A DNA stretch of 64,000 nucleotides from an uncultured Prevotellaceae bacterium (GCA_900316265.1 ONCH01000003.1:1-64000), one strand, 5' to 3'. Shown: positions 51,588 through 60,280, counted from the stretch's first letter. Notes: generated by a model not told the origin, from the sequence alone. Made by a program: numbers and translations.

Positions 51588-51995
51588 ATGGAATTATCAG
51601 GTAAAGTTATTGCCGTTCTTCCGGCAAACAGTGGTGTCTCTCAGCGCACCGGAAATGCATGGATGTCTCAGGAGTATGTCATCGAGGTTCCGGGACAGTA
51701 TCCTCGCAAATGTATGTTCAGAATCTTTGGTGAGGATCGTATCAAGCAGTTCAACATTCAGATGGGTGAGGATATCACGGTGTCTTTCGATATCGATGCA
51801 CACGAATATAATGGTCGTTGGTTCAACGAGATTCGTGCTTTCAACGTCGTTCGTGGTGTTGCTCCCGCCGTGGCTGCTCCCGTGCAGGGCGCTCCCTTCG
51901 CTCAGCCTGCTGCTGCCCCTCAGGATGCTACTTCTCCCTTTCCTCCAGCTCAGGAGCCTGCAGGAGAGGGTAGTGCCGACGACCTACCCTTTTAG
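51588..51995 (+). CDS. DUF3127 (SSB-like OB-fold) protein
   Basis: A 135-residue protein: an OB-fold-like domain (MELSGKVIAVLPANSGVSQR, GQYPRKCMFRIFGEDRI, ITVSFDIDAHEYNGRWFNEI), then an Ala/Pro/Gln-rich linker and the acidic tip ADDLPF. The tip looks like that of single-stranded DNA-binding proteins, which recruits repair partners. DUF3127 is restricted mostly to Bacteroidetes and has no proven function. Divergent from dnaN and upstream of the upxY gene. A degenerate TAATTTCG at 51539-51546 may be its promoter. Confidence 0.85.
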   Translation: MELSGKVIAVLPANSGVSQRTGNAWMSQEYVIEVPGQYPRKCMFRIFGEDRIKQFNIQMGEDITVSFDIDAHEYNGRWFNEIRAFNVVRGVAPAVAAPVQGAPFAQPAAAPQDATSPFPPAQEPAGEGSADDLPF

Positions 51996-52017
51996 GGAAC
52001 AATGATATGTGTATAAT

Positions 52018-52602
52018 ATGCCTACTATAGATAGTGCGGTAGCGGTGGGTGTTAGTGATGCCGTAGGCATACCAAATCGTTATTGGTATGTGGCATTCGT
52101 TGGGTCAAATGCTGAGAAGCGTTGTCGTGATCGTTTGCTTCGTTTAGGTTATGAAGCATACGTGGCAACTCAGAATGAAATCCACTGTTGGAAAAATGCT
52201 AAACTCAAGAAAGTAGAAAAGGTGGTCATCACCCAACTGCTTTTCATCCATTGCACCGAGCAAGAGCGCAAAGAGATAGTCAATCTTCCCTATATCCGCT
52301 CATTCTTAGTCGACAAAGCAGCCAAAGCCAACAAATTCGGTCTACGGCCCGTAGCTGTCATTCCTGACCAACAGATAAAAATGCTGCAGTTCATGCTCTA
52401 TAATGCTGACAGTCCTGTGCAGTTCGTCGCAGCTCCTCTCAAAAAAGGTGATAACATCCGTATCATTCGTGGTGATTTGAAAGGTTTAGAAGGTGAGGTT
52501 GTCGAACTCAAAGGCTCTGAAGAGCAATACTTGGGTATTCGACTAAGCATGTTGGGATGTGCAATATTACACATCGCGCTTACAGATGTAGAAAAAACAT
52601 AA
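52018..52602 (+). CDS. UpxY-type NusG paralog (transcription antiterminator)
   Basis: A 194-residue NusG-like protein. The NGN domain is seen as RYWYVAFVGSNAEKRCRDRL and VITQLLFIHCTEQERKEIV; the KOW domain is GDNIRIIRGDLKGLEGEVVE. UpxY proteins bind RNA polymerase in the leader of capsule operons and prevent early stopping. It heads the short wza-wzz operon. A GTG at 52009 is an alternative start; I chose the ATG at 52018. No UpxZ-type partner is present. Confidence 0.88.
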   Translation: MPTIDSAVAVGVSDAVGIPNRYWYVAFVGSNAEKRCRDRLLRLGYEAYVATQNEIHCWKNAKLKKVEKVVITQLLFIHCTEQERKEIVNLPYIRSFLVDKAAKANKFGLRPVAVIPDQQIKMLQFMLYNADSPVQFVAAPLKKGDNIRIIRGDLKGLEGEVVELKGSEEQYLGIRLSMLGCAILHIALTDVEKT

Positions 52603-52628
52603 ATAGTGTATTTATTATAATAAATAAT

Positions 52629-55160
52629 ATGAAGAGGATATATCTAATCTTAATGCTGTTCGTATGTTGCACAGTAGTGAACTACGCACAGAACACAGGT
52701 GGTGGTGCCGGTGGTGCTGGTGGTACAGCGACGACAGGTACCAGTAGTGGTGGTATTAGTGATGGTCAGGTCATTCGTAGTGCTGCCAGTCAGAAGCGTG
52801 CTGGTGCATCGGAGGCTCAGATTGCCAACCAGTTGCTCCAGCAGGGGGCTACACCCCAGCAGTTGCAGCGTCTGCGTAATCAACATGCTGACCAGATCAG
52901 AAAGGCAGGTATGGATAATGCTGTTGATAATGGTCTTCGCGATGCAATTGACCGCTCACGTACCAATAACGAGGCTAATGATGCACCTGCTGAACAGACT
53001 GGTGATGATGCCTCTATGGAAGATGGTACAGGTGATGGCGACGGTGATATGGATGTAGATGCCGATGGCGATGACTCTGATGACGGAGCGAGAGCTTCCA
53101 GAAGACGTGGTCGTTATAGCCGCCAGGTTTTCGGACGTAACATTTTCAATAACCGTAACCTGACATTCGCTCCCAATATGAATATCGCCACACCGCAGAA
53201 CTATGTACTGGGTCCTGGCGATGTGCTGGTCGTTGATGTCTATGGCGGTTCGCAGGAGAGTCAGCGCTTGACGGTCAGCCCGGAGGGTGACGTCTATGTC
53301 CCTGAGTACGGACCTATTCAGGTCAGTGGCCTGCAGATTCGTGCCGCCCAGAACCGCATCCGTCAGCGTCTGGGCAAGTTCTTCCAGAGTTCCGACATCC
53401 GTATCACGTTAGGTCAGACACGCTCTATCCAGGTCAACGTGCTGGGTGAGGTTCGTGTGCCAGGTACTTATACTTTGAGTTCCCTCTCTACGGTTTACCA
53501 CGCTCTCTATCGTGCCGGCGGTATCAGCAATTTAGGTACGCTTCGTAACATCAAGCTCTATCGCCAGGGCAAGCTGGTGACCGTCGTCGATGTCTATGAG
53601 TTTATCTTCAACGGTCGTCTGGCAGGTAATGTGCCCTTGCAGGACAATGATGTCATCCAGGTGGATACCTACGACTGTCTGGTGAACATCTCCGGATATG
53701 TCAAGCGTCCTATGACCTATGAGTTACGTGAAAATGAGAGTCTTTCCACCTTATTAAAATATTGTGGCGGCTTCACCAGTACTGCGCATAAGGAGACGGT
53801 TCGTGTATTCCGCAATTCGGATAAGATGAGGAATGTGTTCAATGTCGATGAGTTCGACTTCTCTTCTTTCAAGGTTCACAATGGTGATGCTGTCACAGTG
53901 GAAGCTATTTCCGAGTTGTTTGAGAACATGGTGCGGATTACTGGTGCTGTTGCTCGCCCAGGTATGTACCAGCTTGGCGACAAGGTCTATAGTGTGAAAA
54001 GTTTGGTGGAGCGTGCACAAGGACTGGCTCCTGAGGCAATGACAGACCGTGCTGTGATACGTCGATTGAACCCCAACCGCACGTCTGAGATTCTCTCATT
54101 CAATCTTGGGGGAATTATGAATGGTACAGAAGCGGACATTCAACTGCAGAACGAGGATGTGCTTTATATCATGACTCAAAAAGATCTGCGTCAGGAACGT
54201 ACGCTGACCATTACGGGTGAGGTGATGTCTCCAGGAACCTATGATTTTTCTGATAACATGACTATTGAGGATCTTATTGTCATAGCTGGTGGTCTCCGTG
54301 ATCAGGCTTCATTAGCAAAAGTCGATGTGTCACGTCGAATTCTCAATCCGAATGCTACCGAGAAATCACGCGAGATTGCCAAGACTTTCACCTTCGAACT
54401 CAAGGATGGACTACCCATCGATGCTGATCACCAGTTTATACTCGAACCTTACGATGTGGTGCACGTTCGTCGTAGTCCGGCTTTCAGCACTGCTCGTAAC
54501 ATCTCTGTGACGGGTGAGGTAAACTACGAGGGTAACCATACCTTGGAGAACAAGAACATGCGCCTTTCCGATGCTGTTCGCCTTGCTGGTGGTGTAACGT
54601 CTGATGCCAATCTTCGTGGTGCCCGTTTGGTGCGTCGTACGAATGATGAGGAACGTGTGCGCATGCGTGCGACCATGCAGGCTGTTCGAGAGATTCTGAC
54701 TGAACGAGGTGACTCTGTTTCATGGCAGAAATTGGATTTGGAAAACAACTATCTCGTAGGTATTAACCTTGAGGAAGCCTTGAAGAATCCAGGTAGTGAT
54801 GCCGATATCTTGCTCCGTGAGGGCGATCGTATCTTCGTTCCTGAATACGACCCCATTGTAAAAATCTCAGGCGACGTATTTTTCCCCAACACGGTGTTCT
54901 TTGAGAAAAACAAGGGATATAAGCATTATGTCGAGATGGCTGGTGGCTTTGGCAATAGGGCAAAAAAGTCCAAGACCTTCATCGTTTATCAGAATGGAAC
55001 TGTTGGTTTGCCTAAGAAAGGTGCTAAGCCTGAGCCTGGATGCGAAATCATCGTACCGTCAAAGAAACATAAGAATCCTATAGCTTTGGGTAATATCGCT
55101 ACTATGGGAACATCTCTTGCCTCTCTGGCCACATTGGTAATTGCACTCACTAAACTGTAA
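52629..55160 (+). CDS. Outer-membrane polysaccharide export protein (Wza-like, multi-SLBB)
   Basis: An 843-residue exporter. Signal peptide MKRIYLILMLFVCCTVVNYA, then a Gly/Thr-rich linker and an unusual acidic repeat, DGTGDGDGDMDVDADGDDSD (about residues 140-160). The polysaccharide-export domain (NYVLGPGDVLVVDVYGG, RLTVSPEGDVYVPEYG) and at least five SLBB domains follow (VNVLGEVRVPGTYTLSSLST, ITGEVMSPGTYDFSDNMTIE, SVTGEVNYEGNHTLENKNMR and others). A C-terminal hydrophobic helix (ATMGTSLASLATLVIALTKL) ends the chain. Much larger than E. coli Wza (379). The Asp-rich stretch may bind divalent cations. Start chosen at the Met of the signal peptide. Confidence 0.9.
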   Translation: MKRIYLILMLFVCCTVVNYAQNTGGGAGGAGGTATTGTSSGGISDGQVIRSAASQKRAGASEAQIANQLLQQGATPQQLQRLRNQHADQIRKAGMDNAVDNGLRDAIDRSRTNNEANDAPAEQTGDDASMEDGTGDGDGDMDVDADGDDSDDGARASRRRGRYSRQVFGRNIFNNRNLTFAPNMNIATPQNYVLGPGDVLVVDVYGGSQESQRLTVSPEGDVYVPEYGPIQVSGLQIRAAQNRIRQRLGKFFQSSDIRITLGQTRSIQVNVLGEVRVPGTYTLSSLSTVYHALYRAGGISNLGTLRNIKLYRQGKLVTVVDVYEFIFNGRLAGNVPLQDNDVIQVDTYDCLVNISGYVKRPMTYELRENESLSTLLKYCGGFTSTAHKETVRVFRNSDKMRNVFNVDEFDFSSFKVHNGDAVTVEAISELFENMVRITGAVARPGMYQLGDKVYSVKSLVERAQGLAPEAMTDRAVIRRLNPNRTSEILSFNLGGIMNGTEADIQLQNEDVLYIMTQKDLRQERTLTITGEVMSPGTYDFSDNMTIEDLIVIAGGLRDQASLAKVDVSRRILNPNATEKSREIAKTFTFELKDGLPIDADHQFILEPYDVVHVRRSPAFSTARNISVTGEVNYEGNHTLENKNMRLSDAVRLAGGVTSDANLRGARLVRRTNDEERVRMRATMQAVREILTERGDSVSWQKLDLENNYLVGINLEEALKNPGSDADILLREGDRIFVPEYDPIVKISGDVFFPNTVFFEKNKGYKHYVEMAGGFGNRAKKSKTFIVYQNGTVGLPKKGAKPEPGCEIIVPSKKHKNPIALGNIATMGTSLASLATLVIALTKL

Positions 55161-55169
55161 GATGTCTTT

Positions 55170-56273
55170 ATGTCTAAGGATATGGAAGAAATTATTAAGA
55201 ATCAAGAGTCGGTAGAAGAAACTTCTTCTATCGACTTCATGAAGATATTTAAAGACCTGTTAAAGTATAAGAAGCTTTATTATAAGGTGTTGGGAATCAC
55301 TGCAGTGGTGGCTGTCATCTACACCTTGAGCCTACCTAATTATTATCAGGTGACGGTGAAGCTGAGTCCAGAGCTGAATAGCCGACGTAGTAGTAATTCT
55401 CTGGCGAGTATGGCGAGTATGTTTGGTGTGAATCTCCGAGGAGCAGCTGGAAATACCACAGAGGCCCTCTTCCCCACACTCTATCCGGACTTGATGAATA
55501 GTGTGGCATTTCATACCACGCTGTTTCCCATTAAGATTCATCGTGACAAGGATGATAAGATGATGACCTACTACGATTACTTGCTGAATGAGCAGAAATC
55601 GCCTTGGTGGTCGCAGGCCATCGGTGCTACGAAAGGGGCTATCTTCAGTCTTTTTACTGAAAAAAAAGAGGAACCAACAAAGGTGAATCCTTTCCGCCTG
55701 ACCAAGAAGCAGACGGCTATCGTCAAGTCAATGAAGAAACGTATCGTCTGTGATGTGGATAATAAGACGATGGTAATTACGATTGATGTGATTGATCAAG
55801 ACCCGTTGATTGCTGCCGTCATGGCAGACTCTGTGCAACAGCGCCTGCAGGACTTCATCACCGACTACCATACCAAGAAGGCCCGAGTGGATTTGGAGTT
55901 CAGCAGGAAGGCATACACCAAAGCTCAACAGCGCTATGAGGAAGCTCGCCGTCGTTATGCGAACTATACAGATGCTAACCGGCGTCTGTTCTTGGAAGCT
56001 TATCGCAGTGAACAGTCCAAACTGAGTCAGGAGTTGCAGATTCAGTCGCAGATTTATTCACAGGCTTCTGCCCAGTTGCAGCAGGCAGAGATGGACGTGC
56101 AGAAAGAGACACCAGCCTTCACGGTGTTGGAGCCTGCCACGGTACCTGTTCGCAAGGCCGGTCCTGCCCGTGCGAAGATGTGCATCATCTTCTTGTTCCT
56201 GGCCTTCCTGGGCACTACGGCCTACGCCCTCTACAAAGAGGACGACCTGAAGCCCCTCCTCGGCATGGGCTAA
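55170..56273 (+). CDS. Wzz-type polysaccharide chain-length/copolymerase protein
   Basis: A 367-residue inner-membrane protein with a Wzz domain: cytoplasmic N-terminus, first membrane helix (VLGITAVVAVIYTLSLPNYY), a periplasmic helical region with a coiled coil (AQQRYEEARRRYANYTDANR) and a second helix (MCIIFLFLAFLGTTAYALY). It lacks the C-terminal tyrosine kinase domain of BY-kinases. It follows the SLBB gene after nine bases. With UpxY and Wza it forms an export module, but no glycosyltransferase, Wzx or Wzy gene is nearby. Confidence 0.88.
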   Translation: MSKDMEEIIKNQESVEETSSIDFMKIFKDLLKYKKLYYKVLGITAVVAVIYTLSLPNYYQVTVKLSPELNSRRSSNSLASMASMFGVNLRGAAGNTTEALFPTLYPDLMNSVAFHTTLFPIKIHRDKDDKMMTYYDYLLNEQKSPWWSQAIGATKGAIFSLFTEKKEEPTKVNPFRLTKKQTAIVKSMKKRIVCDVDNKTMVITIDVIDQDPLIAAVMADSVQQRLQDFITDYHTKKARVDLEFSRKAYTKAQQRYEEARRRYANYTDANRRLFLEAYRSEQSKLSQELQIQSQIYSQASAQLQQAEMDVQKETPAFTVLEPATVPVRKAGPARAKMCIIFLFLAFLGTTAYALYKEDDLKPLLGMG

Positions 56274-56286
56274 AAGCTCTGTGTTA

Positions 56287-56301
56287 GGCGGTTTTCCCGC
56301 C
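56287..56301. terminator. Weak hairpin between wzz and the VirE-type gene
   Basis: GGCGG-TTTTC-CCGCC between two convergent genes. The stem is short and the T tract poor, so the terminator call is tentative. Confidence 0.35.
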
Positions 56302-56326
56302 GTCAATTGTCCTGTCTGTTGCCATT

Positions 56327-58501
56327 TTATGGCAACTCCTTCACAAAATACTCACTTCCGGAGTTGCGCCTGCGACTCCGGAATTTGTTTTCCGGCCGGT
56401 TCAGGAAGTTACCAATTTTCTCGAAGGTGCCGGCTTCCTCCTTATAGGCACCCTTGAAGGCTTGTTTCAACTGCTTCGAGATGGCCTTCAGCGATAGCCA
56501 TTTACCCTCGCTCTCGTTTTCGGGCCTCTGGTAGAGCGACAGCAACATCTCGCCCAGTCCGTTCAGTCGTTGGTATTGCAGGTTATGGTGCATCAGCGCC
56601 TGCTCCTCATCCTTCGTCAACCAGTAGCGCTCGCCACGCGCCACCTCAGCTACCAGCTGCGCATAGAGCTGCGGGTAGTCGATGGGCGTCTGGAAGTCGA
56701 TGTTACCCTCAGCCACCACACAGATGAAACGGCGCGAACCGCTGGGGTCAACGAGGGGCGTCTGGTCGTTGGTGGTGCCAATGAACGACGCATAGCGTCG
56801 ATGACTACTATAAGCCTTGCCATACGGCGGACGGTATTTCAGGTCTGCCGTCGATACGAGGTATTTCAGTACAATCTGCTGGCGCTGGGTAATCTTGTCG
56901 AACTCGTCGAGGTTGATAAGGGCAAACGACGTCAGGCCGAGGTTCAGATCGGACTCGTTCTTGAAATTGATGCGGTCGTTATAGTATTCACGCTGGTCGC
57001 GAGGCAACAGGATGCGACAGAAGCTCGACTTGCCACAGCCTTGGCGACCTATTAATAAAGGTACGAGGGCGTTACCCGTCAGCTGTCCCTTACCTTGCCA
57101 CATGGCCACCATCGAGCGCATCCACAGGTGGAACAGATGCGTCCACTCCTCATAGTCGGTCTTCACACGCTGGGCCAGGGACGTCACACGGTCCACTCCG
57201 TCCCACTTGGGCAGGTGTTCCAGCCAGTCGTTGATGGGGTCATACAGTTCGATGTCGTCGGAGTTGACAAAGCGCCGGATGTCCTTGTCCCAACAACGGA
57301 TGCCCTGCTCCAAGGCACGCATCGTCATGGAGTTGCGAGCCTCCTCGGTGAGGTCCTGGAACGAGAAGCCCAGTCCTCTCCGCTGGCGGTATTCTGCTAC
57401 ACCACGCATCACGTTCTTCCGCAGTTCGTAGTGCTCACGCAGGAAAATGTCAATCTTCATCGTCAGCAGGGTCTCTGGTGCGATGTTCTTCAGGCGTTGC
57501 TTGTCGCCCTTCCTACGCTGATATTTCTTCTCATTAGCCTGACGATAGGCGTTCTCGAACGTCAGACGCACCATCAACGGGTCCTGACGGAAGGGGTTGC
57601 GGTTGATGGTCATCCTCAGGGCGATACCCTGTGGGATGCCCGTCTCCTGACAACGGTCAGCCAGTCGGATGGTCAGTAGGTGGGTGTACTCCGCATCGTC
57701 GCTGACGTCCTGTTCCTCGACGGTCGCCATCTCGTCGTAGGCCTTCATGAGGTTGAACTCATAAATCTTATGTAACGTCAGGTAACGGTCCAGACCAGGC
57801 GCCGTCTCCTTGGGTTCAATAGTAGTGCTGACAGGCTTCACGATAGTCGTCGTATCGACATAGAACGCCACAGCCAGCGGATTATAGAACGCCTCAGGGT
57901 CGTAGCTCATATAGCACACGCGATCCATCCTCGGCTCCAACTTCTCGATGGTCACACCCAGTTGCGCGTTATACGCCATCCGTGCCATCTCATACAGCCT
58001 CTCATGAAACACCCGTTCCTCCTCTTCCTTCTGACTTCTTCCCTCTTCCATCTTCCCAGACTCCCCTCCCGTCGGGAGGGGTAGGGGGTAGGTTCCACAG
58101 CACACTATCTTCACACTCCGCCCGCTGGCACCCACAAAGGCCAACAGCGTCTGGGGCATCAGGGCGGCACCATTACGGATGGCGACGGCCTCCTCATAGT
58201 TCTGCAGATGGTTCACCTCCAACAACACCAGCTGGGTGTAGCCCTTGCTGATGCGCTGGTGGTTGCGGTTCTCCAACTGTTGGGCAAAGCACAGCATCGG
58301 CAACTTCTTGACATACTCCTCACCGCCAACGAGTGTGCCGTCCTCGTTGCGCTCCTTATCTATAATAGGGTAGTAGGTGCGTAGCAGATCGACCTCCTTC
58401 TGGTAATCTCCCTTACGCATCATATCCACCACCGTCTCTATCTCCAGCGTCCGCAGCGCTTCGCCACCCCGCTGTCTCTTAATCATCGTAATCTCCTTCA
58501 T
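56327..58501 (-). CDS. BT4734/VirE-type P-loop protein
   Basis: A 724-residue protein. The N-terminal part (about 40-300) fits the BT4734/BF3469 family and the central part (about 430-640) the VirE/VapE P-loop domain: Walker A GRQGCGKSS (485-493), LINLDEFDKIT as Walker B, TTNDQTPLVDPSGSRRFICV as sensor/arginine segment. The C-terminus resembles DUF3874. VirE-type ATPases are primase-helicase relatives of mobile islands; a biochemical role is not shown. Such genes often neighbour capsule loci in Bacteroides. Family A repeat inserted in frame gives TYPLPLPTGGESG at about 137-149. A cluster of repeats lies directly upstream. Confidence 0.85.
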   Translation of the reverse strand: MKEITMIKRQRGGEALRTLEIETVVDMMRKGDYQKEVDLLRTYYPIIDKERNEDGTLVGGEEYVKKLPMLCFAQQLENRNHQRISKGYTQLVLLEVNHLQNYEEAVAIRNGAALMPQTLLAFVGASGRSVKIVCCGTYPLPLPTGGESGKMEEGRSQKEEEERVFHERLYEMARMAYNAQLGVTIEKLEPRMDRVCYMSYDPEAFYNPLAVAFYVDTTTIVKPVSTTIEPKETAPGLDRYLTLHKIYEFNLMKAYDEMATVEEQDVSDDAEYTHLLTIRLADRCQETGIPQGIALRMTINRNPFRQDPLMVRLTFENAYRQANEKKYQRRKGDKQRLKNIAPETLLTMKIDIFLREHYELRKNVMRGVAEYRQRRGLGFSFQDLTEEARNSMTMRALEQGIRCWDKDIRRFVNSDDIELYDPINDWLEHLPKWDGVDRVTSLAQRVKTDYEEWTHLFHLWMRSMVAMWQGKGQLTGNALVPLLIGRQGCGKSSFCRILLPRDQREYYNDRINFKNESDLNLGLTSFALINLDEFDKITQRQQIVLKYLVSTADLKYRPPYGKAYSSHRRYASFIGTTNDQTPLVDPSGSRRFICVVAEGNIDFQTPIDYPQLYAQLVAEVARGERYWLTKDEEQALMHHNLQYQRLNGLGEMLLSLYQRPENESEGKWLSLKAISKQLKQAFKGAYKEEAGTFEKIGNFLNRPENKFRSRRRNSGSEYFVKELP
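58060..58093 (+). repeat. Palindromic GC-rich repeat, family A, in frame in the VirE-type gene
   Basis: A 34-bp copy (ACTCCCCTCCCGTCGGGAGG, then GGTAGGGGGTAGGT) with a perfect CCCTCCCG/CGGGAGGG core. Same orientation as the copies at 47051 and 48307. Confidence 0.8.
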
Positions 58502-58561
58502 CTTCTTTAATCCTTAAACTCTTAAACTCTTGAACTTTTGAACCCTTCCCCCTTTGCCCTG

Positions 58562-58569
58562 CAAAAATA
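58562..58569 (-). promoter_or_regulatory. Probable -7 element TATTTTTG for the VirE-type gene
   Basis: Match on the minus strand 61 bp before the start of the VirE-type gene, in A+T-rich sequence. Confidence 0.4.
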
Positions 58570-58770
58570 CAAAAATTCGCCAATATCTGCAACATTTCCC
58601 GTGAAAATTTTCCGAGAAAAATTTGCAAAAAGTATCTCAAACCATCACTCATTTTCTGAAATGCCGATATATAAAGGATGTATCGCAGTGTATGTTTAAA
58701 AATTATGACAATACTAACCTACACTAATTCTCTATTTTTGACCTAAATTTGACAAAAAATGCCATTTTTC

Positions 58771-58885
58771 AAACACTTTGTTTGTCCTTATTATATCAAT
58801 CTCCAAACAGAGTGTTTTATTCTTCAAACACTCTGTTTTAGGGTGCAAACACTCTGTTTGACATCATCTATATATTTTCAAACAC
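58771..58885. repeat. Iteron-like cluster of AAACA-N3-TGTTT
   Basis: Near-identical 13-mers at 58771-58783 (AAACACTTTGTTT), 58805-58817 (inverted, AAACAGAGTGTTT), 58826-58838 and 58847-58859 (both AAACACTCTGTTT), plus a half copy AAACAC at 58880. Start-to-start spacings are 34, 21, 21 and 33 bp, close to two or three DNA turns. Each unit is itself palindromic in its outer five bases, as expected for a dimer-binding site. Confidence 0.8.
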
Positions 58886-58961
58886 ATTAGTAATCAGTCT
58901 ATTATACATATATTTTGATAATTATCAACAAAATTTCCTCGATTAGTGTATGTTTACTATG

Positions 58962-58978
58962 CGGTTATATTATAACCG
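58962..58978. repeat. Perfect 17-bp palindrome CGGTTATA-T-TATAACCG
   Basis: Eight-base arms around one T, about 110 bp upstream of the -7 element of the next gene. A probable operator or a protein-binding half of the control region. Confidence 0.55.
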
Positions 58979-59089
58979 TCACTACTTAACTTCTTGTATA
59001 TCAGCATAATAGACTAAATTGTGATGGTTTATGCCATTTTTCTTCAAATTTTCTCAGGAAATTTTCTTGGTGTTAAACACATTTTTTCG

Positions 59090-59097
59090 TATATTTG
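59090..59097 (+). promoter_or_regulatory. Promoter -7 element TATATTTG
   Basis: Match on the plus strand, 18 bp before the ATG at 59116. It overlaps the start of a longer reading frame and so decides the start codon. Confidence 0.65.
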
Positions 59098-59115
59098 CAC
59101 CAAAAATATACGATT

Positions 59116-59556
59116 ATGAAACAAAAAGAAGCCATTTTTACCGAAAAAGCCAAACATTACTTTGTCTGTTTTGCCGATCAGTGTCCGCTGCACGAGACTT
59201 GTTTGCGCTGGGAGGTTGGACAATATGTGGATGCTGACGAGGTCGCCATCATGTCCATGAACCCCAGGAACCGCAAGATTGCCCAGGGCGAGTGTGACAG
59301 CTATCGTGAGGATCAGGTCGTCAGAATGCCCCTTGGTATGCGTGAACACTTCTATTATGACATGCCTCATCATACGGAGCTCTCCATCAAAGGTGCACTC
59401 ATCAACCACTATGGCCGTTACAAGTATTACCAATACCATAGCGCCAAGTGCCCCATACCCCCCGACGTCCTGCAGGTTATCCAGACCGTCTGTCAGCGCT
59501 ACGGTTGGACGCAGCCCCTCCAATTCGACTCCGAAGTCGAGGATTATCTGTGGTAA
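59116..59556 (+). CDS. Conserved Bacteroidales protein, probably DUF6078
   Basis: A 146-residue soluble protein beginning MKQKEAIFTEKAKHYFVCFA. Three Cys lie in CFADQCPLHETC with a fourth in QGECDSY and a fifth in SAKCPIPP, a spacing that could hold a metal. A helical C-terminal part (QVIQTVCQRYGWTQPLQFDS) follows. I believe it matches DUF6078, common in Prevotella and Bacteroides near capsule-type regulators, but cannot confirm this. Single gene with its own promoter, between the VirE-type gene (divergent) and the second UpxY gene. Confidence 0.7.
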   Translation: MKQKEAIFTEKAKHYFVCFADQCPLHETCLRWEVGQYVDADEVAIMSMNPRNRKIAQGECDSYREDQVVRMPLGMREHFYYDMPHHTELSIKGALINHYGRYKYYQYHSAKCPIPPDVLQVIQTVCQRYGWTQPLQFDSEVEDYLW

Positions 59557-59633
59557 TCCACCTTTTTTATAAATAATTGACGTTTTATCCCAAAATTATT
59601 CATTCTTTGCCTCGTTATATGAAATTTTCTTTG

Positions 59634-59641
59634 TACCTTTG
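59634..59641 (+). promoter_or_regulatory. Promoter -7 element TACCTTTG for the second UpxY gene
   Basis: Full match, ending nine bases before the ATG at 59651. With normal spacing the mRNA would have a leader of only a few bases. Confidence 0.65.
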
Positions 59642-59650
59642 CACGGAATT

Positions 59651-60280
59651 ATGGACGAAGCGAAGATTTCTCCAAGTGGTTCGGTAGGTGCTGAGGTGCA
59701 CAAACCGAGTGGCTCTGCCGTACCCGACCGCAAATGGTTTGTGGCACTGCTGACCCATCAGAAATACACCGACACCTGTGTCGACTACCTCAGCAAGAAC
59801 CCCGCCACAGCCACGTGGGAAACCTACATCCCCCGCAAGAAAGTGCTCCACGTCTACCCCAACCGCACCAAGCGGATGGTCGACCGCTACTTCATCCCCC
59901 GCATGCTCTTCATCAGCGGTATGGACGAGAATGTAGCCTACGAGCACGTCCGTCACAATCCCTACATTGAGCTCTTCCTGCCAGAGCGAGCTATGCCGCG
60001 CACCACTGCCGGCCGTCTGAAACTCGCCCAGGTTCCCGACCGCGACATCCAGCGACTCCGTCAGGCTATCGCCGGCATCGTCAGCGAGGACGACATCGAA
60101 CTCACCAAGGAATCCCTCACCTCCGACTCCGTCATCGAAGTCCGCGACGGTGAACTCGCCGGCCTCTACGGCAACTACGTCCAAGACGCCGACAACCACT
60201 TCCTTTGCTTCGCCCTCGGCCGCCTCGGCAACGTCAAGGTTAAAGTCGACATCAAGCGCTGCACCCTCCACAAGCAGTAA
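59651..60280 (+). CDS. Second UpxY-type NusG paralog
   Basis: A 209-residue NusG-like protein: NGN domain (KWFVALLTHQKYTDTCVDYL, VDRYFIPRMLFISGM) and a C-terminal KOW-like part (DSVIEVRDGELAGLYGNYVQ, then LGNVKVKVDIKRC). It is more divergent than the first copy and has an N-terminal extension rich in Ser/Gly. UpxY factors normally lead a polysaccharide operon. Here the next gene is a GxxExxY protein behind a 218-bp repeat, so either its target operon was displaced or it acts in trans. Codon use is G+C-rich compared with the genes that follow. Confidence 0.83.
   Translation: MDEAKISPSGSVGAEVHKPSGSAVPDRKWFVALLTHQKYTDTCVDYLSKNPATATWETYIPRKKVLHVYPNRTKRMVDRYFIPRMLFISGMDENVAYEHVRHNPYIELFLPERAMPRTTAGRLKLAQVPDRDIQRLRQAIAGIVSEDDIELTKESLTSDSVIEVRDGELAGLYGNYVQDADNHFLCFALGRLGNVKVKVDIKRCTLHKQ

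Larger units (their letters stand above)
58502..59115. other. A+T-rich intergenic region between divergent genes
   Basis: 614 bp with no gene that I can support. It holds the probable VirE promoter, the AAACA-TGTTT repeat cluster (58771-58885), a direct repeat AGTGTATGTTTA (58687-58698 and 58945-58956), a perfect palindrome at 58962-58978 and the promoter of the next gene at 59090. A+T richness, phased repeats and a neighbouring VirE-type ATPase give it the look of a control region or replication-type origin. That is inference. Confidence 0.6.
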
